A DNA stretch of 25,976 nucleotides from a virus. The notes under the pieces are model-generated. The model saw nothing but the letters and a program-made list of their open reading frames with translations. It did no database searches and was not told where the DNA came from. Each line of letters opens with the position of its first letter. The stretch's first letter is position 1. The stretch covers positions 1 to 25,976 of IMG/VR virus record IMGVR_UViG_3300037189_006654. One strand, 5' to 3'. The translations under genes were made by a program, and so were the position numbers. Positions 7,708-17,913 of this stretch are shown here, one piece after another.

Positions 7708-10445
7708 TGGCTATTTTTGATTTAGATACATTTTCAAAAGTTACAGGGCAGACTGGAAACCCTTTCCAAGCTGTCGGATCCGCATTTGGAGTTCCCGACT
7801 GTTTGTTAGATTTAACAAAGGATGCTTTATCTTTAATTCCAGGGGACCTACTAGCTAATTTAGCTGGAGAAGTTGAGCAAGGTCAAGAACTAGCTGATAC
7901 AATAATTAAAGAAGCGATAAACTATGCTTGTTTTAAAACAGGAATTATTGAGTTTGATACTGAATCTGGAACTCTAAAATTTGTTTCTAGTGCATCAAAA
8001 AATAAACTTGATAATAAAACTTTACAAGGATTAAAAAATCTTCAAGGATTCTTAGGGGCTGCATCTAAATATCTTGCTACAGGGGCACAGTTATACTCTA
8101 ATGTTCAAGGCGTAGTATCTCAAATTCAAGCTATCGGAGATTGCTTTGATACTTTTAATAGCTTTTTGAAATTTCAAAGTGGACCCTCTGTAATCTCAGC
8201 TAGTGTTCTAAGTCAAGCTGATTTAGATGAGTTAAATGATGCAGAGTTTGGATTATTATTACAAAGAATAGAACAGGCTAAAAAGTTCTCCGATAAATGT
8301 GATAATACATTACAAATTATTGGTGAGATTTTATTAGAGAGAGCAAAAGATCCTAATAAAGAGCCAAGATTCACAGACTCCTCCGAATTTGATGATGTCT
8401 TGAGCGGAACTAACTATCCAAGATTTTCAGTTGATGATACTCCAGATGTACCAGACACTGAGGTTTCTGGAGAAGGAGTATTGAGATTAACCTATGGTCC
8501 TCCAATAAGCACAAGAGGTTATTTCTTACTCACAAAAGATGGATTGTATTACGACTCTCAATCTGGAGGATTAAACCCAATCTTCGTCGAGATAAATTCA
8601 AAAGTAATTCCTGACGGAGAAAAATGGAAATACGAACATGATCCAAGTTTAGGTGGAAAAGGTCAGAATGTATCTTTAGATAGATTTAAGGAATATAAAG
8701 ATACTTTATTTGATCCAAATATTATTGATGATAGTTCTTTTTTACAAGAACATTATTTAGCAGACCATTTCCTACAAAATATAACGGAACAAAGAGATAA
8801 ACACCTTTGGGATTTATCAGCAGTTCTTGTAACTGAATTGGCTAACAGTTCTAATGTAGAAAATTCAATAACAAAAAACTTGAGATTAGGGATAGCATCA
8901 GAATTAGCCAATCATAATTCAAAAATAAAGAGAAGAAAAAAACAAATTGAAATTGCTATAAAAGCTCCTGGAACTTTTGATCCTATTAGAGGAACTCCAG
9001 AGAGATTCAAAAAAGGAGAAGTTCCTATAAATGATTTTTCCTATTTGAATGATTATAACTTTGGTGTTGAGATTGAGAAGCAAAGAGATTTGTTTTTCAA
9101 ACAAGGAGAACTAGATGGAATAATTCTTCCAATAGAAACTAAATATGCTTCTCCACCAGCAAGATCAACAGATGCTTTAACAATTAATGAATTGATAGTT
9201 CCAGAAATTGGTATTGGAGATATAATTTACTCCCAAACTTCTAGTACTTCTACTATTCTTTCTTTAACTGATACTGTAGTTACAGATAAATTGTTTGGTA
9301 TTTATAACCTACTCCAACCATATGTTGTTCCTCCATCTTCTACAACATTTAGAATTACAAACACAATAACTAATGATCAATATAATAATATTCAATTAGT
9401 TGCTAACAATGCTAGTTCTGTGTTTGTTTCTGGTCTTTCCATCCCATATTTAGAAGGAATTGTAAAAAACAAATCTTCAAACACAGCATTAGCTTCTGCT
9501 CTTGGATCTTATCTAAGATTACCTGATTCTAAAGAATTCAGAGAATTTTTGTATGATCCAAGAGGATTTACTTTTGAATGTTGGGTTCATGCTCCAAACC
9601 TAACAAATGCTACTACAGGATGGTTGAGCACTACAACATCATCACTAACTAGAGCTATACTAGCAAATGAAAATACTGGATTAAAAGTAAATACCGCTGC
9701 AAGAACAACTGCTGGTAGTCTAGTAGATTTAGATTTCCTGCCATATGATACAGGTGATGCAACTGTTAGAGGAGTTATAGCAGGATTTACAAGAGATAGA
9801 AGAATAACTCAAGAACTCACTGGATACAGTAATAACAATTCTGATAATAATCCAGCCTCATCATTAAGTTTCTTCATAGCTCCAACACAATCAAGAGATG
9901 CTAGTTCTTGCTCTTGGGTAAATAAAGCTAATTGTAATAATACTGAAAGTTTCTATAAGATGAAGGTTGATTGTTCAACCAGAGTTAATGGAAAGAGTTT
10001 TGGGGATGCATCAGGTCAATTTATATTAGTAGATATCGTAGGAAGTCCAAGTTCCAATGAAATAAAATTCTACTGTGATGGACAATTGATGGCAACATCT
10101 TCAATAAGTGAAGTATTTGGAGTACCAATAAATGGAACAATTGATATTCCAAGTTTTAAGAAAGCAAATAGTTTTGAATATTCAAGTAGTTCTGTTGATG
10201 GTCCAAGAAGCCTCAAAAACGGACCTAAACTAAATACATATTATACACCTTGGATAGTTGGAGGGGGATACACTGATGGAATGTATCAGTATGGTAACTT
10301 CATGGGAGGTGATCGAGGTGGTATCATTAGCGGATTAAGAGGATTTGTTGGAAGTTTAAAATTCTATAGTAAACCATTAACTTCCGAAGAAGTCTTAACA
10401 AATTATAAGGCTCAACAGATTTACTTCAAGAATATTTTAACATAA
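7707..10445 (+). CDS. Large virion structural protein with C-terminal LamG (concanavalin-like) domain
   Basis: 912 residues; its ATG shares one base with the spike stop (TAATG). The N-terminal 170 residues are helical, Ala/Leu-rich, and contain CLLDLTKDALSLIPGDLL and GIIEFDTESGTLKFVSS. From memory, this resembles the N-terminus of a large structural protein found near gp5 and gp25 in marine T4-like phages. From about residue 610 the sequence becomes a LamG-type beta-sandwich: FTFECWVHAPNL, later NEIKFYCDGQLMATSSI, and a closing GLRGFVGSLKFYSKPLTSEE. This is the classic end of concanavalin-like lectin/glucanase folds. LamG domains usually bind glycans or protein. The N-terminal part probably docks to the baseplate and the lectin part is exposed (inference). 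Residues 430-450 are very basic (KIKRRKKQ). No enzyme motif is visible. Confidence 0.75.
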   Translation: MAIFDLDTFSKVTGQTGNPFQAVGSAFGVPDCLLDLTKDALSLIPGDLLANLAGEVEQGQELADTIIKEAINYACFKTGIIEFDTESGTLKFVSSASKNKLDNKTLQGLKNLQGFLGAASKYLATGAQLYSNVQGVVSQIQAIGDCFDTFNSFLKFQSGPSVISASVLSQADLDELNDAEFGLLLQRIEQAKKFSDKCDNTLQIIGEILLERAKDPNKEPRFTDSSEFDDVLSGTNYPRFSVDDTPDVPDTEVSGEGVLRLTYGPPISTRGYFLLTKDGLYYDSQSGGLNPIFVEINSKVIPDGEKWKYEHDPSLGGKGQNVSLDRFKEYKDTLFDPNIIDDSSFLQEHYLADHFLQNITEQRDKHLWDLSAVLVTELANSSNVENSITKNLRLGIASELANHNSKIKRRKKQIEIAIKAPGTFDPIRGTPERFKKGEVPINDFSYLNDYNFGVEIEKQRDLFFKQGELDGIILPIETKYASPPARSTDALTINELIVPEIGIGDIIYSQTSSTSTILSLTDTVVTDKLFGIYNLLQPYVVPPSSTTFRITNTITNDQYNNIQLVANNASSVFVSGLSIPYLEGIVKNKSSNTALASALGSYLRLPDSKEFREFLYDPRGFTFECWVHAPNLTNATTGWLSTTTSSLTRAILANENTGLKVNTAARTTAGSLVDLDFLPYDTGDATVRGVIAGFTRDRRITQELTGYSNNNSDNNPASSLSFFIAPTQSRDASSCSWVNKANCNNTESFYKMKVDCSTRVNGKSFGDASGQFILVDIVGSPSSNEIKFYCDGQLMATSSISEVFGVPINGTIDIPSFKKANSFEYSSSSVDGPRSLKNGPKLNTYYTPWIVGGGYTDGMYQYGNFMGGDRGGIISGLRGFVGSLKFYSKPLTSEEVLTNYKAQQIYFKNILT

Positions 10446-10446
10446 T

Positions 10447-10911
10447 ATGGCATATAATCAAACAGTAAATGTGTATGGACCAGTAACACAAACTAAACTG
10501 GTTAATATAACCAAATCTAAACCTAAATTTTTTGGATTGAATTTTCCTGTTGGAAAATTTGCTAACTCTGGTGGATTCTTTAAATCAACAACTGGGGTAG
10601 AAACTATTCGTAGTGGAGTTCAACAATTATTACTTACAGAAAGAGGGGAGCGTGTTATGCTTCCTTTATTTGGTTGTAATCTTAGAAAATTTTTATTTCA
10701 GCAGTTGGATGATGTAACCTTTACTGAGATAAAAGAAGAGATTGCAACTTCTATAAGAAACTATACTTTGGATGTTGAATTAGTAAAATTAAATGTTTTT
10801 AGTTTAGATAATATTACTGAGACAGGTGGGCAAGCATTAAAAGTAATTGTATTACTTAGATTAACAGATGAAACTAGAACCCAGTTCGAAGTTGAGGTTA
10901 TACTAGCATGA
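10447..10911 (+). CDS. 25: gp25-like baseplate wedge protein
   Basis: 154 residues, near the size of T4 gp25 (132). The core has the family signature: GVETIRSGVQQLLLTERGER, then VMLPLFGCNLRKFLFQ, where G-E-R-V-M-x-P-x-[FY]-G-[CS]-x-L-x-x-x-[LI]-F is conserved among gp25/GpW-like wedge proteins. The C-terminal strands (LKVIVLLRLTD) fit the fold. In contractile systems gp25 joins the inner wedge to the first sheath ring and nucleates sheath assembly. It directly precedes gp6 with a four-base ATGA overlap, the conserved gp25-gp6-gp7 order. No peptidoglycan-hydrolase catalytic site is expected despite the old lysozyme label of this family. Confidence 0.93.
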   Translation: MAYNQTVNVYGPVTQTKLVNITKSKPKFFGLNFPVGKFANSGGFFKSTTGVETIRSGVQQLLLTERGERVMLPLFGCNLRKFLFQQLDDVTFTEIKEEIATSIRNYTLDVELVKLNVFSLDNITETGGQALKVIVLLRLTDETRTQFEVEVILA

Positions 10912-12482
10912 GCTTTACAAATACAGCACAATCTGATTTTATGAAACTCGTTGCAATAAAAGACGAGAACAAAATAGATTTAATTAACTATGCAGCGACA
11001 GATTTTTTAAGTCTAAGAGATTCACTGATTGAATATATTAAAGCTGTCTATCCATTAGAATATGATTATTTTGTGGAATCTGATTTAGGAATGATGCTAA
11101 TAGAAGTTGTTGCTTACATGGGAGCCGTAATGTCTTTAAAGGCTGATATGTTAGCAAACGAAAACTTTTTATTGACTGCTAGAAATAGAAACTCAGTTAA
11201 AAAACTTCTAGAGCTAATAGGAGTAAGAATGAAGGGGCCTTTGTCTGCTGCTGCACAAGCTTCTCTAACTATTGCTGATTACACAACTGGTGCAGTAGAA
11301 ATCCCAATAGCAAATAGAACTATAACTGTCACTTCGCCTGAAGACGGTAATCAAGTTGCTTACACTATTTACAAAGTAAATAATGGAGTAGTTGATACAG
11401 GAAATTCAACTGGAAGCATTTACTTAGATTCACAGCCTGGGGTAACTCAGTTCACAAATTTAGTTTTACAAGAAGGGGCTTTAGTATCCGATGAGGGGTC
11501 ATTTGCTGCAACAGAGTCTATTAAATCAATTCCTTTAACACAATCCCCAGTTATTGAAGGTTCTGTTCAAGTATTTATAAATGACACAGATATAGGAAGT
11601 TCTGGAGTTTACAACGAAGTTCAAAATATATTCTATGCATCATCAACTGATCAAAGGGTATTCCAAATAGTTTATGATGAGGATTATAAAGCAACAGTTT
11701 TATTTGGTAATGGTATTGCTGGCGTAAGTCCACCAGACTCTGCTTCATATCTTGTAACCTACCGAGTTGGTGGTGGAAGTAGAGGAAATATAAACTCAAA
11801 CTATATAAATTCTAATGTTCAAGTTACAAATGCTTCTGTTAGTAGAACTGGAGTTATAACGAATACAACTAAAGCAACTGGGGGTGCTGATGCAGAGACA
11901 GTAGAACACGCTAAAAAATACGCTCCACTAACTTTCTCAAGACAAGATAGAGTTGTTACTCTTGAAGACTACACTAATTTTGCTAATACATTCATAAGTG
12001 ATTATGGAAGTGTAGGTAAAGCTACTGCTGCTACTAGAAAAGCATATTGTTCTGGAAATATAATTGATATTTATGTGGTAGAAAAAGCTTCTAATCTTCA
12101 AGTTCAGAAAGCAACTCCTACATTTAAACAACAACTTATTTCTGCATTACAACCTAAAAAGATGGTGACTGACGAGATAGTTGTTGTAGATGGATTAGTT
12201 AGAACATTAGATTTAAATGTTACACTTCAAGTTGATAAACAATTTAAAACAAAAGAGCAACAGATCAAGGCGAAAGTTAGAAACGCTATATTAGATTTTA
12301 TGTCTGTGGATAAAAGAGAGTTTGGAGAGACTTTAGTTTTGGCAGATTTAAATAGAGTTATTTTTGAAATAGATGAAGTTAGAATTTCTTCCATAGATAA
12401 TTTAACTCAAAATGTTCAAGTTGATTTTAATGAGCTTATTCAATTAAATAATATTTCTATTTCAGTTCAATACTTAGACTAA
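10908..12482 (+). CDS. 6: gp6-like baseplate wedge protein (baseplate J family)
   Basis: 524 residues (T4 gp6 has 660). The N-terminal region shows the baseplate-J/gp6 pattern: a segment ending YDYFVESDLGMMLIEVVAYM, followed by MLANENFLLTARNRNSVKKL and LIGVRMKGPLSA. This matches the helical hairpin where D-x-G-x-x-[ML]-[IL]-x-x-[VI]-[AS]-Y precedes the ANE-x-[FY]-L-x-x-A motif. Middle beta strands include VLFGNGIAGVSPP and YRVGGGSRGNI, the conserved FGDG-G and Y-x-x-GGG-x-GN motifs of this family. The C-terminus has EFGETLVLADLNRVIFEI. gp6 forms the inner ring of wedges linking gp25 and gp7. Overlaps on both sides (ATGA upstream, TAATG downstream) tie it into the wedge operon. Confidence 0.92.
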   Translation: MSFTNTAQSDFMKLVAIKDENKIDLINYAATDFLSLRDSLIEYIKAVYPLEYDYFVESDLGMMLIEVVAYMGAVMSLKADMLANENFLLTARNRNSVKKLLELIGVRMKGPLSAAAQASLTIADYTTGAVEIPIANRTITVTSPEDGNQVAYTIYKVNNGVVDTGNSTGSIYLDSQPGVTQFTNLVLQEGALVSDEGSFAATESIKSIPLTQSPVIEGSVQVFINDTDIGSSGVYNEVQNIFYASSTDQRVFQIVYDEDYKATVLFGNGIAGVSPPDSASYLVTYRVGGGSRGNINSNYINSNVQVTNASVSRTGVITNTTKATGGADAETVEHAKKYAPLTFSRQDRVVTLEDYTNFANTFISDYGSVGKATAATRKAYCSGNIIDIYVVEKASNLQVQKATPTFKQQLISALQPKKMVTDEIVVVDGLVRTLDLNVTLQVDKQFKTKEQQIKAKVRNAILDFMSVDKREFGETLVLADLNRVIFEIDEVRISSIDNLTQNVQVDFNELIQLNNISISVQYLD

Positions 12483-15400
12483 TGAATACATTCAATCCTA
12501 CTCCTAATCAATATAATAAAAGAAACTTCTATGAAGTTTTGAAGATCATTACTCCTCTGATTTATGAACAGAAGGATATTGAAACTAGTGGAGTTGCGAT
12601 TGATGAAGCCGACAATATCATAAATTCACATATCTTAGCAGCAAACAAAATGAGTAGTATTTTGTTTGTTTCTGGATATAGTAATATATCTTCAATATCC
12701 CAGTACTTTATAAAACAAAACGAACTTACTAAAATTACTTCTCAAACATTTAATGATAAAATATTAAAGCCTTTAGGAAGTGCAATTGATGATTTTGAAA
12801 CCAATGAAGATTTTAGAGATTGTATCTCATCTGTAATTTTACCAAAAATAAGAACTAACTCTAATACTTTATATTCAGATACTACTGGGGTATATGCAAA
12901 TACAAATTCAGGAACTCACTATTATCTAGCTGATAATTTAGGGTGGTTCTATTTCTTAAATCAATCTGGTTTAGGATCTTTAGTATATGAGCCATCTTCA
13001 TATGTTCTAAGTCAGCTATCAACTTTATACTTAGATAATAAATTAGAAACCTTAGAGGGTATAATAGGACTAACAAAATATCTATGGTATAACTATGGAA
13101 CTAAGGCAATTATATCTTCTAATGGTTTAATTCCACAGAACTATGTTTCTGGGACCTCAACTTACACTAGTGGAACTCAACAATTAGATAAACTAGAAAC
13201 TATGATTGAAGTTTTGTATTCTAAGGCATATGCTGATAGGCAAGACTTTAGAATAAAAAATTCTTTTGATGATTATATAAATGGATTGGGATTAATTAAT
13301 GATCTAGAATCTAAGGGGCCTTTTCATAAATTTTATAAAGCCATTGGATACTCAATGGCTGATATAAATAATCAAATTGAACAACTTCAATCTTTGTATG
13401 ATATTGATTCTTGCCCAGATGAATTCTTACCATACATAGCACAATTAATAGATTGGCAACTTTTAGGTCCAGACCCAGTTAAGTGGAGACACCAATTAAG
13501 AACTGCGGTAGATATTTATAAAAAGAAAGGAACCACACAAAGCATTCAATATGCAATGAATGCTTTAATAAAAGGTATAAGTTTAGATGTTTCATCAAAT
13601 GTTGAAGAACTTTGGGAATCTTATTTACCATTCCTCCTTTGGTATTCCTTAGCTACAGAATCAATCCACTTTAAAAATTTAGAAACTTGGACTAGGCAAA
13701 AAGCTCAAGACGCTGGAATATACAATTATGATCAGGCAAGTTTAGAGAATAATATAAAAATAGCTGTTGATCATATTTTACTAGAAGCCTATAAGAGATT
13801 CCCTAGTAATTTTACTTATCAAGGAAAAGAGTTCCCAGTATATCGCATGGTAACTCTAGACAATCAGACCGCAGAGCCAGGAGATATTTATGTCCTTCCT
13901 TTTGAGAAGTATACTCCAATAGATTATCAACAACCAATCTTCCTTAAGAGTTGGTATTTCGATACTGATTATAGATATAATTATAATATGATGGAAGTTG
14001 GAAGATATGGGGAAACCAATGCTTTCAATGCATCTTTCCATGAAGGACCTTCTGGACTAGGTATCTATTTAGGAAAGGTTGTTTCAGGAACAAATAACTC
14101 GCTAGAAAGACCAATTTATCTTTCTTCTACTGGAGAATCATCATTCGTATTTAATTTTAGAAACTATACAAATTTCCCAATTCCACCTTTTGAAGAAATT
14201 AAATACTACAAATACTGTGACATTACAAAAGAACTTTTAGATTTCCTTGTTGAAAAACTTAAGTGCTTAGGTGTGAATGATTCTTTTGCAAATTATTTTT
14301 CAAATTATGTAACTGATTCTGCTATAAATTCTAATCAAAATATAGCTGCAAAAAATAGTTTCTTAATGTTCTTCTCTGGAATGCAAATTCCTACAAATTA
14401 CTTCCAAGTTTTAAATAACAGAGATAGCATAGACAATGGAATATTTAGTTTATGGAATGGTAAATCGTCTCATGTTTCCGTTGGATTTTATGCCTCAAGT
14501 TTCGATTTTGTAAGTGAAGATTATGAAGGGGACGGTAGGTATGCTCTTCAATCTACAAAAACTGTCTTAGACAAATTCCTCCCTGCTCACGCTATACCTA
14601 ATATTAATTTAGAAGTATCTTCTTATGCTGATAATTTTACTGCTTCAAATACTGAGTTTGATTCAGTTAATTTTGGTAAGAGAGATACAATGTATTCTCT
14701 ATCGGCTGGTATTTTTGCGGGAACAGAAGTTTCTGGATTATCAATGGGAGCTATTTCCCCAGGGACAGACTCAGGTAGAGGTGGACTAAATACTTTCTTA
14801 AGAACTGATGTTAATACAGTCGATGATCCTTTGTTTAGTGGAACAACTTATATACAGGTTCCTAGAAAAGCATTAAGACGAAGAAATTATAAATTTGTTC
14901 TTCCTCACGAACAATATTACGACAGAACAGGATTTAATCAGCCTATAACTTTTGATCTTTCGGTTCTAGAGCGAAGCACAACAAACTCTAGTGGAATTCT
15001 ACCTTTAGGATACATACCGTCATCAAATAGTTACTATCCAGTATATGATTTTAGAAACCCTTCTTCTGTTTGGGCATTTTGTGAAAATTTAGATTCAGAT
15101 AATCAATATTTTGGAGTTTCTGTAAGCAATACTTTCCCAGCTAGAGGATTAAAAGTTTTAGGGTCTGATCTAAAAAATTATCCTACAAGTACTTCTTCTC
15201 ACGATAAGTATGTTGATAGATGTCAGGTTCATCCTTTATTTATAGTAATGCAAAATATAAAGGAGAAGGAAGCAATTTCTAAAGCTGAAATTGAGGTATC
15301 TGCTAATTACCAAAATTACTACGGAACTATTTATAAAGAGGATCATGTTAGATCTTTAGCTAATGGATATTTAAATAGTGGAACTGTTGGGATAAATTCT

Positions 15401-16840
15401 TATAGGGATTATGAAGATTTCCAATTCGGTAGAGGAATACATTTACTATTTAAAGATTATAAAAAATACTTTAATCATTCCTTAGGGGCTTCAAGTCTAG
15501 AAAATACTGGAGCCAACATATTCTCTCATACCTTCGGACCTACCCTATACAACGCAGACTTCTCTATACAGGGCTCTGCTGTAACAACACAGGAAGGTAC
15601 TTACATAGCATCATCTCTTGACAGAATCGTTCCTATTGCGTATTCAAACGGCTCAGGAGTTTTCTCTGTATGTGCCGTGCAGAATGGAGCGGCTTCAGGA
15701 ACTTATGTTGCTTCTACAATAGCTTCTATGGTTGTTCCTTTCAATGGTGTGTTTAGTGCAGGATCTAGATGTGTTGAATTAAGAAATCCATATATTCTTA
15801 GTGGAATTGAATTTGTACAAACATCTGGTGCTTCCACTAAAAATAAATTTGAGATTTTACAATTACAAGGATCTGGAGATTTTTATTTAAAAGATAGACC
15901 TGTAATTAAATGTTTTACTTATAACGGATTACCCAGATTAAGATTTGATTTATCCTCATACGGAACTAGAGCTAATACTTTAATTCCAGAACATAAATTT
16001 AGATTTACTTTCAAAGGCCAGGTAACTGATAGTAATTTAAATGAGATAGGAGGAGGAAAAATAGGAGTTTGGGTTCATACAGGTCTTATAACTGGAAATG
16101 ATGGTAATTCCTATTTCTGGTCTTGGACCAATAGAAACAGATGGGAGTTGGTAAAATATAATTCTCTTACTATGCAAATAGTAAAAGAAGAACTCTCAAT
16201 TCCTTATAATTTTAGTGCGAGGAGACCTGTAGACTCTACAATTAATATTAGAGAAGATATTAAGTGCTTAGGAAACAGAGTATATGATACGATTACTGAA
16301 TCCTTTACAGAAAGAACAGTCGATAGTTTCTTAGATTTTAAAGAAGAATACTTAGATACTTTTGAATTTGATTTTGATACTAGAAATTATACAAACTATA
16401 ATAACTTTGAATACTTAGAAATAATTCCAGTTCCTGACATCTATCACCAAATAAGAAAAAATGTTCACGGGTCTGACATAAATTATTTTGTAGAAGTGTT
16501 CTCGTATCCATTGAGCGAAGATAATAAGTTTGTTTTAATTGATACGATCTCTATTCAAGATTTAACTTTAAAACAAAATTCTGGATTACGAACAGGTTAT
16601 GGAGTTCAAACAAGCTCAATTCCCCTAGTTCCTTTTGTAGAAGAATATCAATACTATACAGATAAAGAAGAACTTAGAGTGATACTTAAGTTTTTTAACG
16701 GACTAACAACTAACTCTTACACTAGTAGAAATGCATCAGATTCTTCTGGAATTCTAAATACTAGCGGTGGAGGAAGATTAAATTATAGATTACACCCAGG
16801 AACAACAGTTCCCTTAACAGGTGTGGATGTAAGAAACTAA
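12482..16840 (+). CDS. 7: gp7-like baseplate wedge protein with tail protein I-like domain
   Basis: 1452 residues, directly after gp6 as gp7 is in T4 (1032 residues) and gpI follows gpJ in P2. Residues about 278-370 carry the tail protein I signature: DIDSCPDEFLPYIAQLIDWQ, followed by WRHQLRTAVDIYKKKGTTQS. This is the P-x-x-[FL]-L-x-x-[LI]-A-x-x-x-[GD]-W block with a downstream [YH]-x-x-[KR]-G-T pattern. The remaining thousand residues are Ser/Asn/Tyr-rich beta structure, perhaps several added domains that reach toward the periphery. gp7 bridges the inner wedge ring and peripheral baseplate parts. About residues 1003-1097 (bases 15491-15770) are written in clearly GC-richer codons than the surroundings. 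The start overlaps gp6 by one base (TAATG), and so does the end with the next gene. Function is well supported; the C-terminal domains are unidentified. Confidence 0.85.
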   Translation: MNTFNPTPNQYNKRNFYEVLKIITPLIYEQKDIETSGVAIDEADNIINSHILAANKMSSILFVSGYSNISSISQYFIKQNELTKITSQTFNDKILKPLGSAIDDFETNEDFRDCISSVILPKIRTNSNTLYSDTTGVYANTNSGTHYYLADNLGWFYFLNQSGLGSLVYEPSSYVLSQLSTLYLDNKLETLEGIIGLTKYLWYNYGTKAIISSNGLIPQNYVSGTSTYTSGTQQLDKLETMIEVLYSKAYADRQDFRIKNSFDDYINGLGLINDLESKGPFHKFYKAIGYSMADINNQIEQLQSLYDIDSCPDEFLPYIAQLIDWQLLGPDPVKWRHQLRTAVDIYKKKGTTQSIQYAMNALIKGISLDVSSNVEELWESYLPFLLWYSLATESIHFKNLETWTRQKAQDAGIYNYDQASLENNIKIAVDHILLEAYKRFPSNFTYQGKEFPVYRMVTLDNQTAEPGDIYVLPFEKYTPIDYQQPIFLKSWYFDTDYRYNYNMMEVGRYGETNAFNASFHEGPSGLGIYLGKVVSGTNNSLERPIYLSSTGESSFVFNFRNYTNFPIPPFEEIKYYKYCDITKELLDFLVEKLKCLGVNDSFANYFSNYVTDSAINSNQNIAAKNSFLMFFSGMQIPTNYFQVLNNRDSIDNGIFSLWNGKSSHVSVGFYASSFDFVSEDYEGDGRYALQSTKTVLDKFLPAHAIPNINLEVSSYADNFTASNTEFDSVNFGKRDTMYSLSAGIFAGTEVSGLSMGAISPGTDSGRGGLNTFLRTDVNTVDDPLFSGTTYIQVPRKALRRRNYKFVLPHEQYYDRTGFNQPITFDLSVLERSTTNSSGILPLGYIPSSNSYYPVYDFRNPSSVWAFCENLDSDNQYFGVSVSNTFPARGLKVLGSDLKNYPTSTSSHDKYVDRCQVHPLFIVMQNIKEKEAISKAEIEVSANYQNYYGTIYKEDHVRSLANGYLNSGTVGINSYRDYEDFQFGRGIHLLFKDYKKYFNHSLGASSLENTGANIFSHTFGPTLYNADFSIQGSAVTTQEGTYIASSLDRIVPIAYSNGSGVFSVCAVQNGAASGTYVASTIASMVVPFNGVFSAGSRCVELRNPYILSGIEFVQTSGASTKNKFEILQLQGSGDFYLKDRPVIKCFTYNGLPRLRFDLSSYGTRANTLIPEHKFRFTFKGQVTDSNLNEIGGGKIGVWVHTGLITGNDGNSYFWSWTNRNRWELVKYNSLTMQIVKEELSIPYNFSARRPVDSTINIREDIKCLGNRVYDTITESFTERTVDSFLDFKEEYLDTFEFDFDTRNYTNYNNFEYLEIIPVPDIYHQIRKNVHGSDINYFVEVFSYPLSEDNKFVLIDTISIQDLTLKQNSGLRTGYGVQTSSIPLVPFVEEYQYYTDKEELRVILKFFNGLTTNSYTSRNASDSSGILNTSGGGRLNYRLHPGTTVPLTGVDVRN

Positions 16841-17913
16841 TGAAAGGTTCAGTAGAAATTTATAGATGTGAGGGGGATAAAAAAACCTTAATACTTAAGG
16901 AAGATAACCTCATTGTTGATGGAGCAGGAAAGACTATAGTTGATGCTTTAACTGTTTCCCCATCTCTAGCTTCAATTCCATCTGCATCAAGTATTTTAGA
17001 TGCATCTAATTATACTATTAAAGCTATAACTTTCGGAGCAGCCTCTGGATCTTATACTAGAGATTTACATTCAACTCAATATTCACAAGTAGTTAGTGCA
17101 TTAAGTAATACAACCTTTGTAGTTTTACAAACCAGTACAGTTCCTGGATATTATCCAAAAACGGATGTTCTTCCTAAAGCACCTAGTCCAATTGATGATA
17201 AGCTAGAACCAACTTGTAGTCCATCTGGGTCTTGGGGGCCTGTGACTTCAATATCACTACCTTATACTACAAGTGGTGGATATTTAATTGAAGATTTTGG
17301 ACATCATTTAAATGTAGTTGGAACTTCAGCTATTTATAATGATTTTGGAGTTTCAGCCCCAATAGCAGTAGTTATTGGATCTTATTGTCCTAAAAAAAGG
17401 ACAACAGACCTATCAGCTTATGTAATAAGTTCTATCTCTCAAATAAGTCCAACTTCACAAGTATCCGCATCAGTAACTTCTTTGGTAGTAACTTCTACTA
17501 CAAATACTTATAATGGAAATGATAAAATAGATAGACATGGTTTTATACCATTAACTAATCAAGTATATACAACTACTCCAACTTTTTCTCCAGCTAATGG
17601 ATTAGTTTTAAGTGCAATTTTAAATCCTGGGGTTTATTATAATGGAGAAATAGCTTATGGAACTAAAATAGGTTCTGTAGATGCTCAATTTTTAAATTTA
17701 TATGGAGGAGTTTTTCACATGGGTCTTTGGACATTAGACTTAAATAGGACTCTTTCAGCAGGAAATAATCCTCCTTATTCATTTAATAACCTAAATAATC
17801 CTATGAAGTATAGATTATTTTGTAAAAAATCATTTACTTCGAATCTAGTTGCCAGAACCGATTTATCAACTAGTCAGGATTTAGAAATTATTTGGAGAAT
17901 TAAATTCTTATGA
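16840..17913 (+). CDS. Baseplate/tail-fibre-associated structural protein, paralogue of the next gene
   Basis: 357 residues. It begins MKGSVEIYRCEGDKKTLIL, then a NLIVDGAGKTIVDAL segment, and ends with SQDLEIIWRIKFL. Both ends match the following gene in layout: a G-x-[VL]-[EQ]-I opening, a [DN]-[NH]-[LI]-I-V-[DS]-G motif, and a closing [FL]-[SE]-[LI]-I-[FW]-R-W/I-x-[LI]-[NK]-F strand. Phage tail and fibre proteins with a final W-x-[IL]-x-F strand are common, but I know no specific name. The longer middle (residues 100-310) is Ser/Thr/Pro-rich with short strands, consistent with an exposed beta domain. Position after gp7 corresponds to gp8-gp11 in T4, though no similarity to those is visible. 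It probably decorates the baseplate. Confidence 0.6.
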   Translation: MKGSVEIYRCEGDKKTLILKEDNLIVDGAGKTIVDALTVSPSLASIPSASSILDASNYTIKAITFGAASGSYTRDLHSTQYSQVVSALSNTTFVVLQTSTVPGYYPKTDVLPKAPSPIDDKLEPTCSPSGSWGPVTSISLPYTTSGGYLIEDFGHHLNVVGTSAIYNDFGVSAPIAVVIGSYCPKKRTTDLSAYVISSISQISPTSQVSASVTSLVVTSTTNTYNGNDKIDRHGFIPLTNQVYTTTPTFSPANGLVLSAILNPGVYYNGEIAYGTKIGSVDAQFLNLYGGVFHMGLWTLDLNRTLSAGNNPPYSFNNLNNPMKYRLFCKKSFTSNLVARTDLSTSQDLEIIWRIKFL

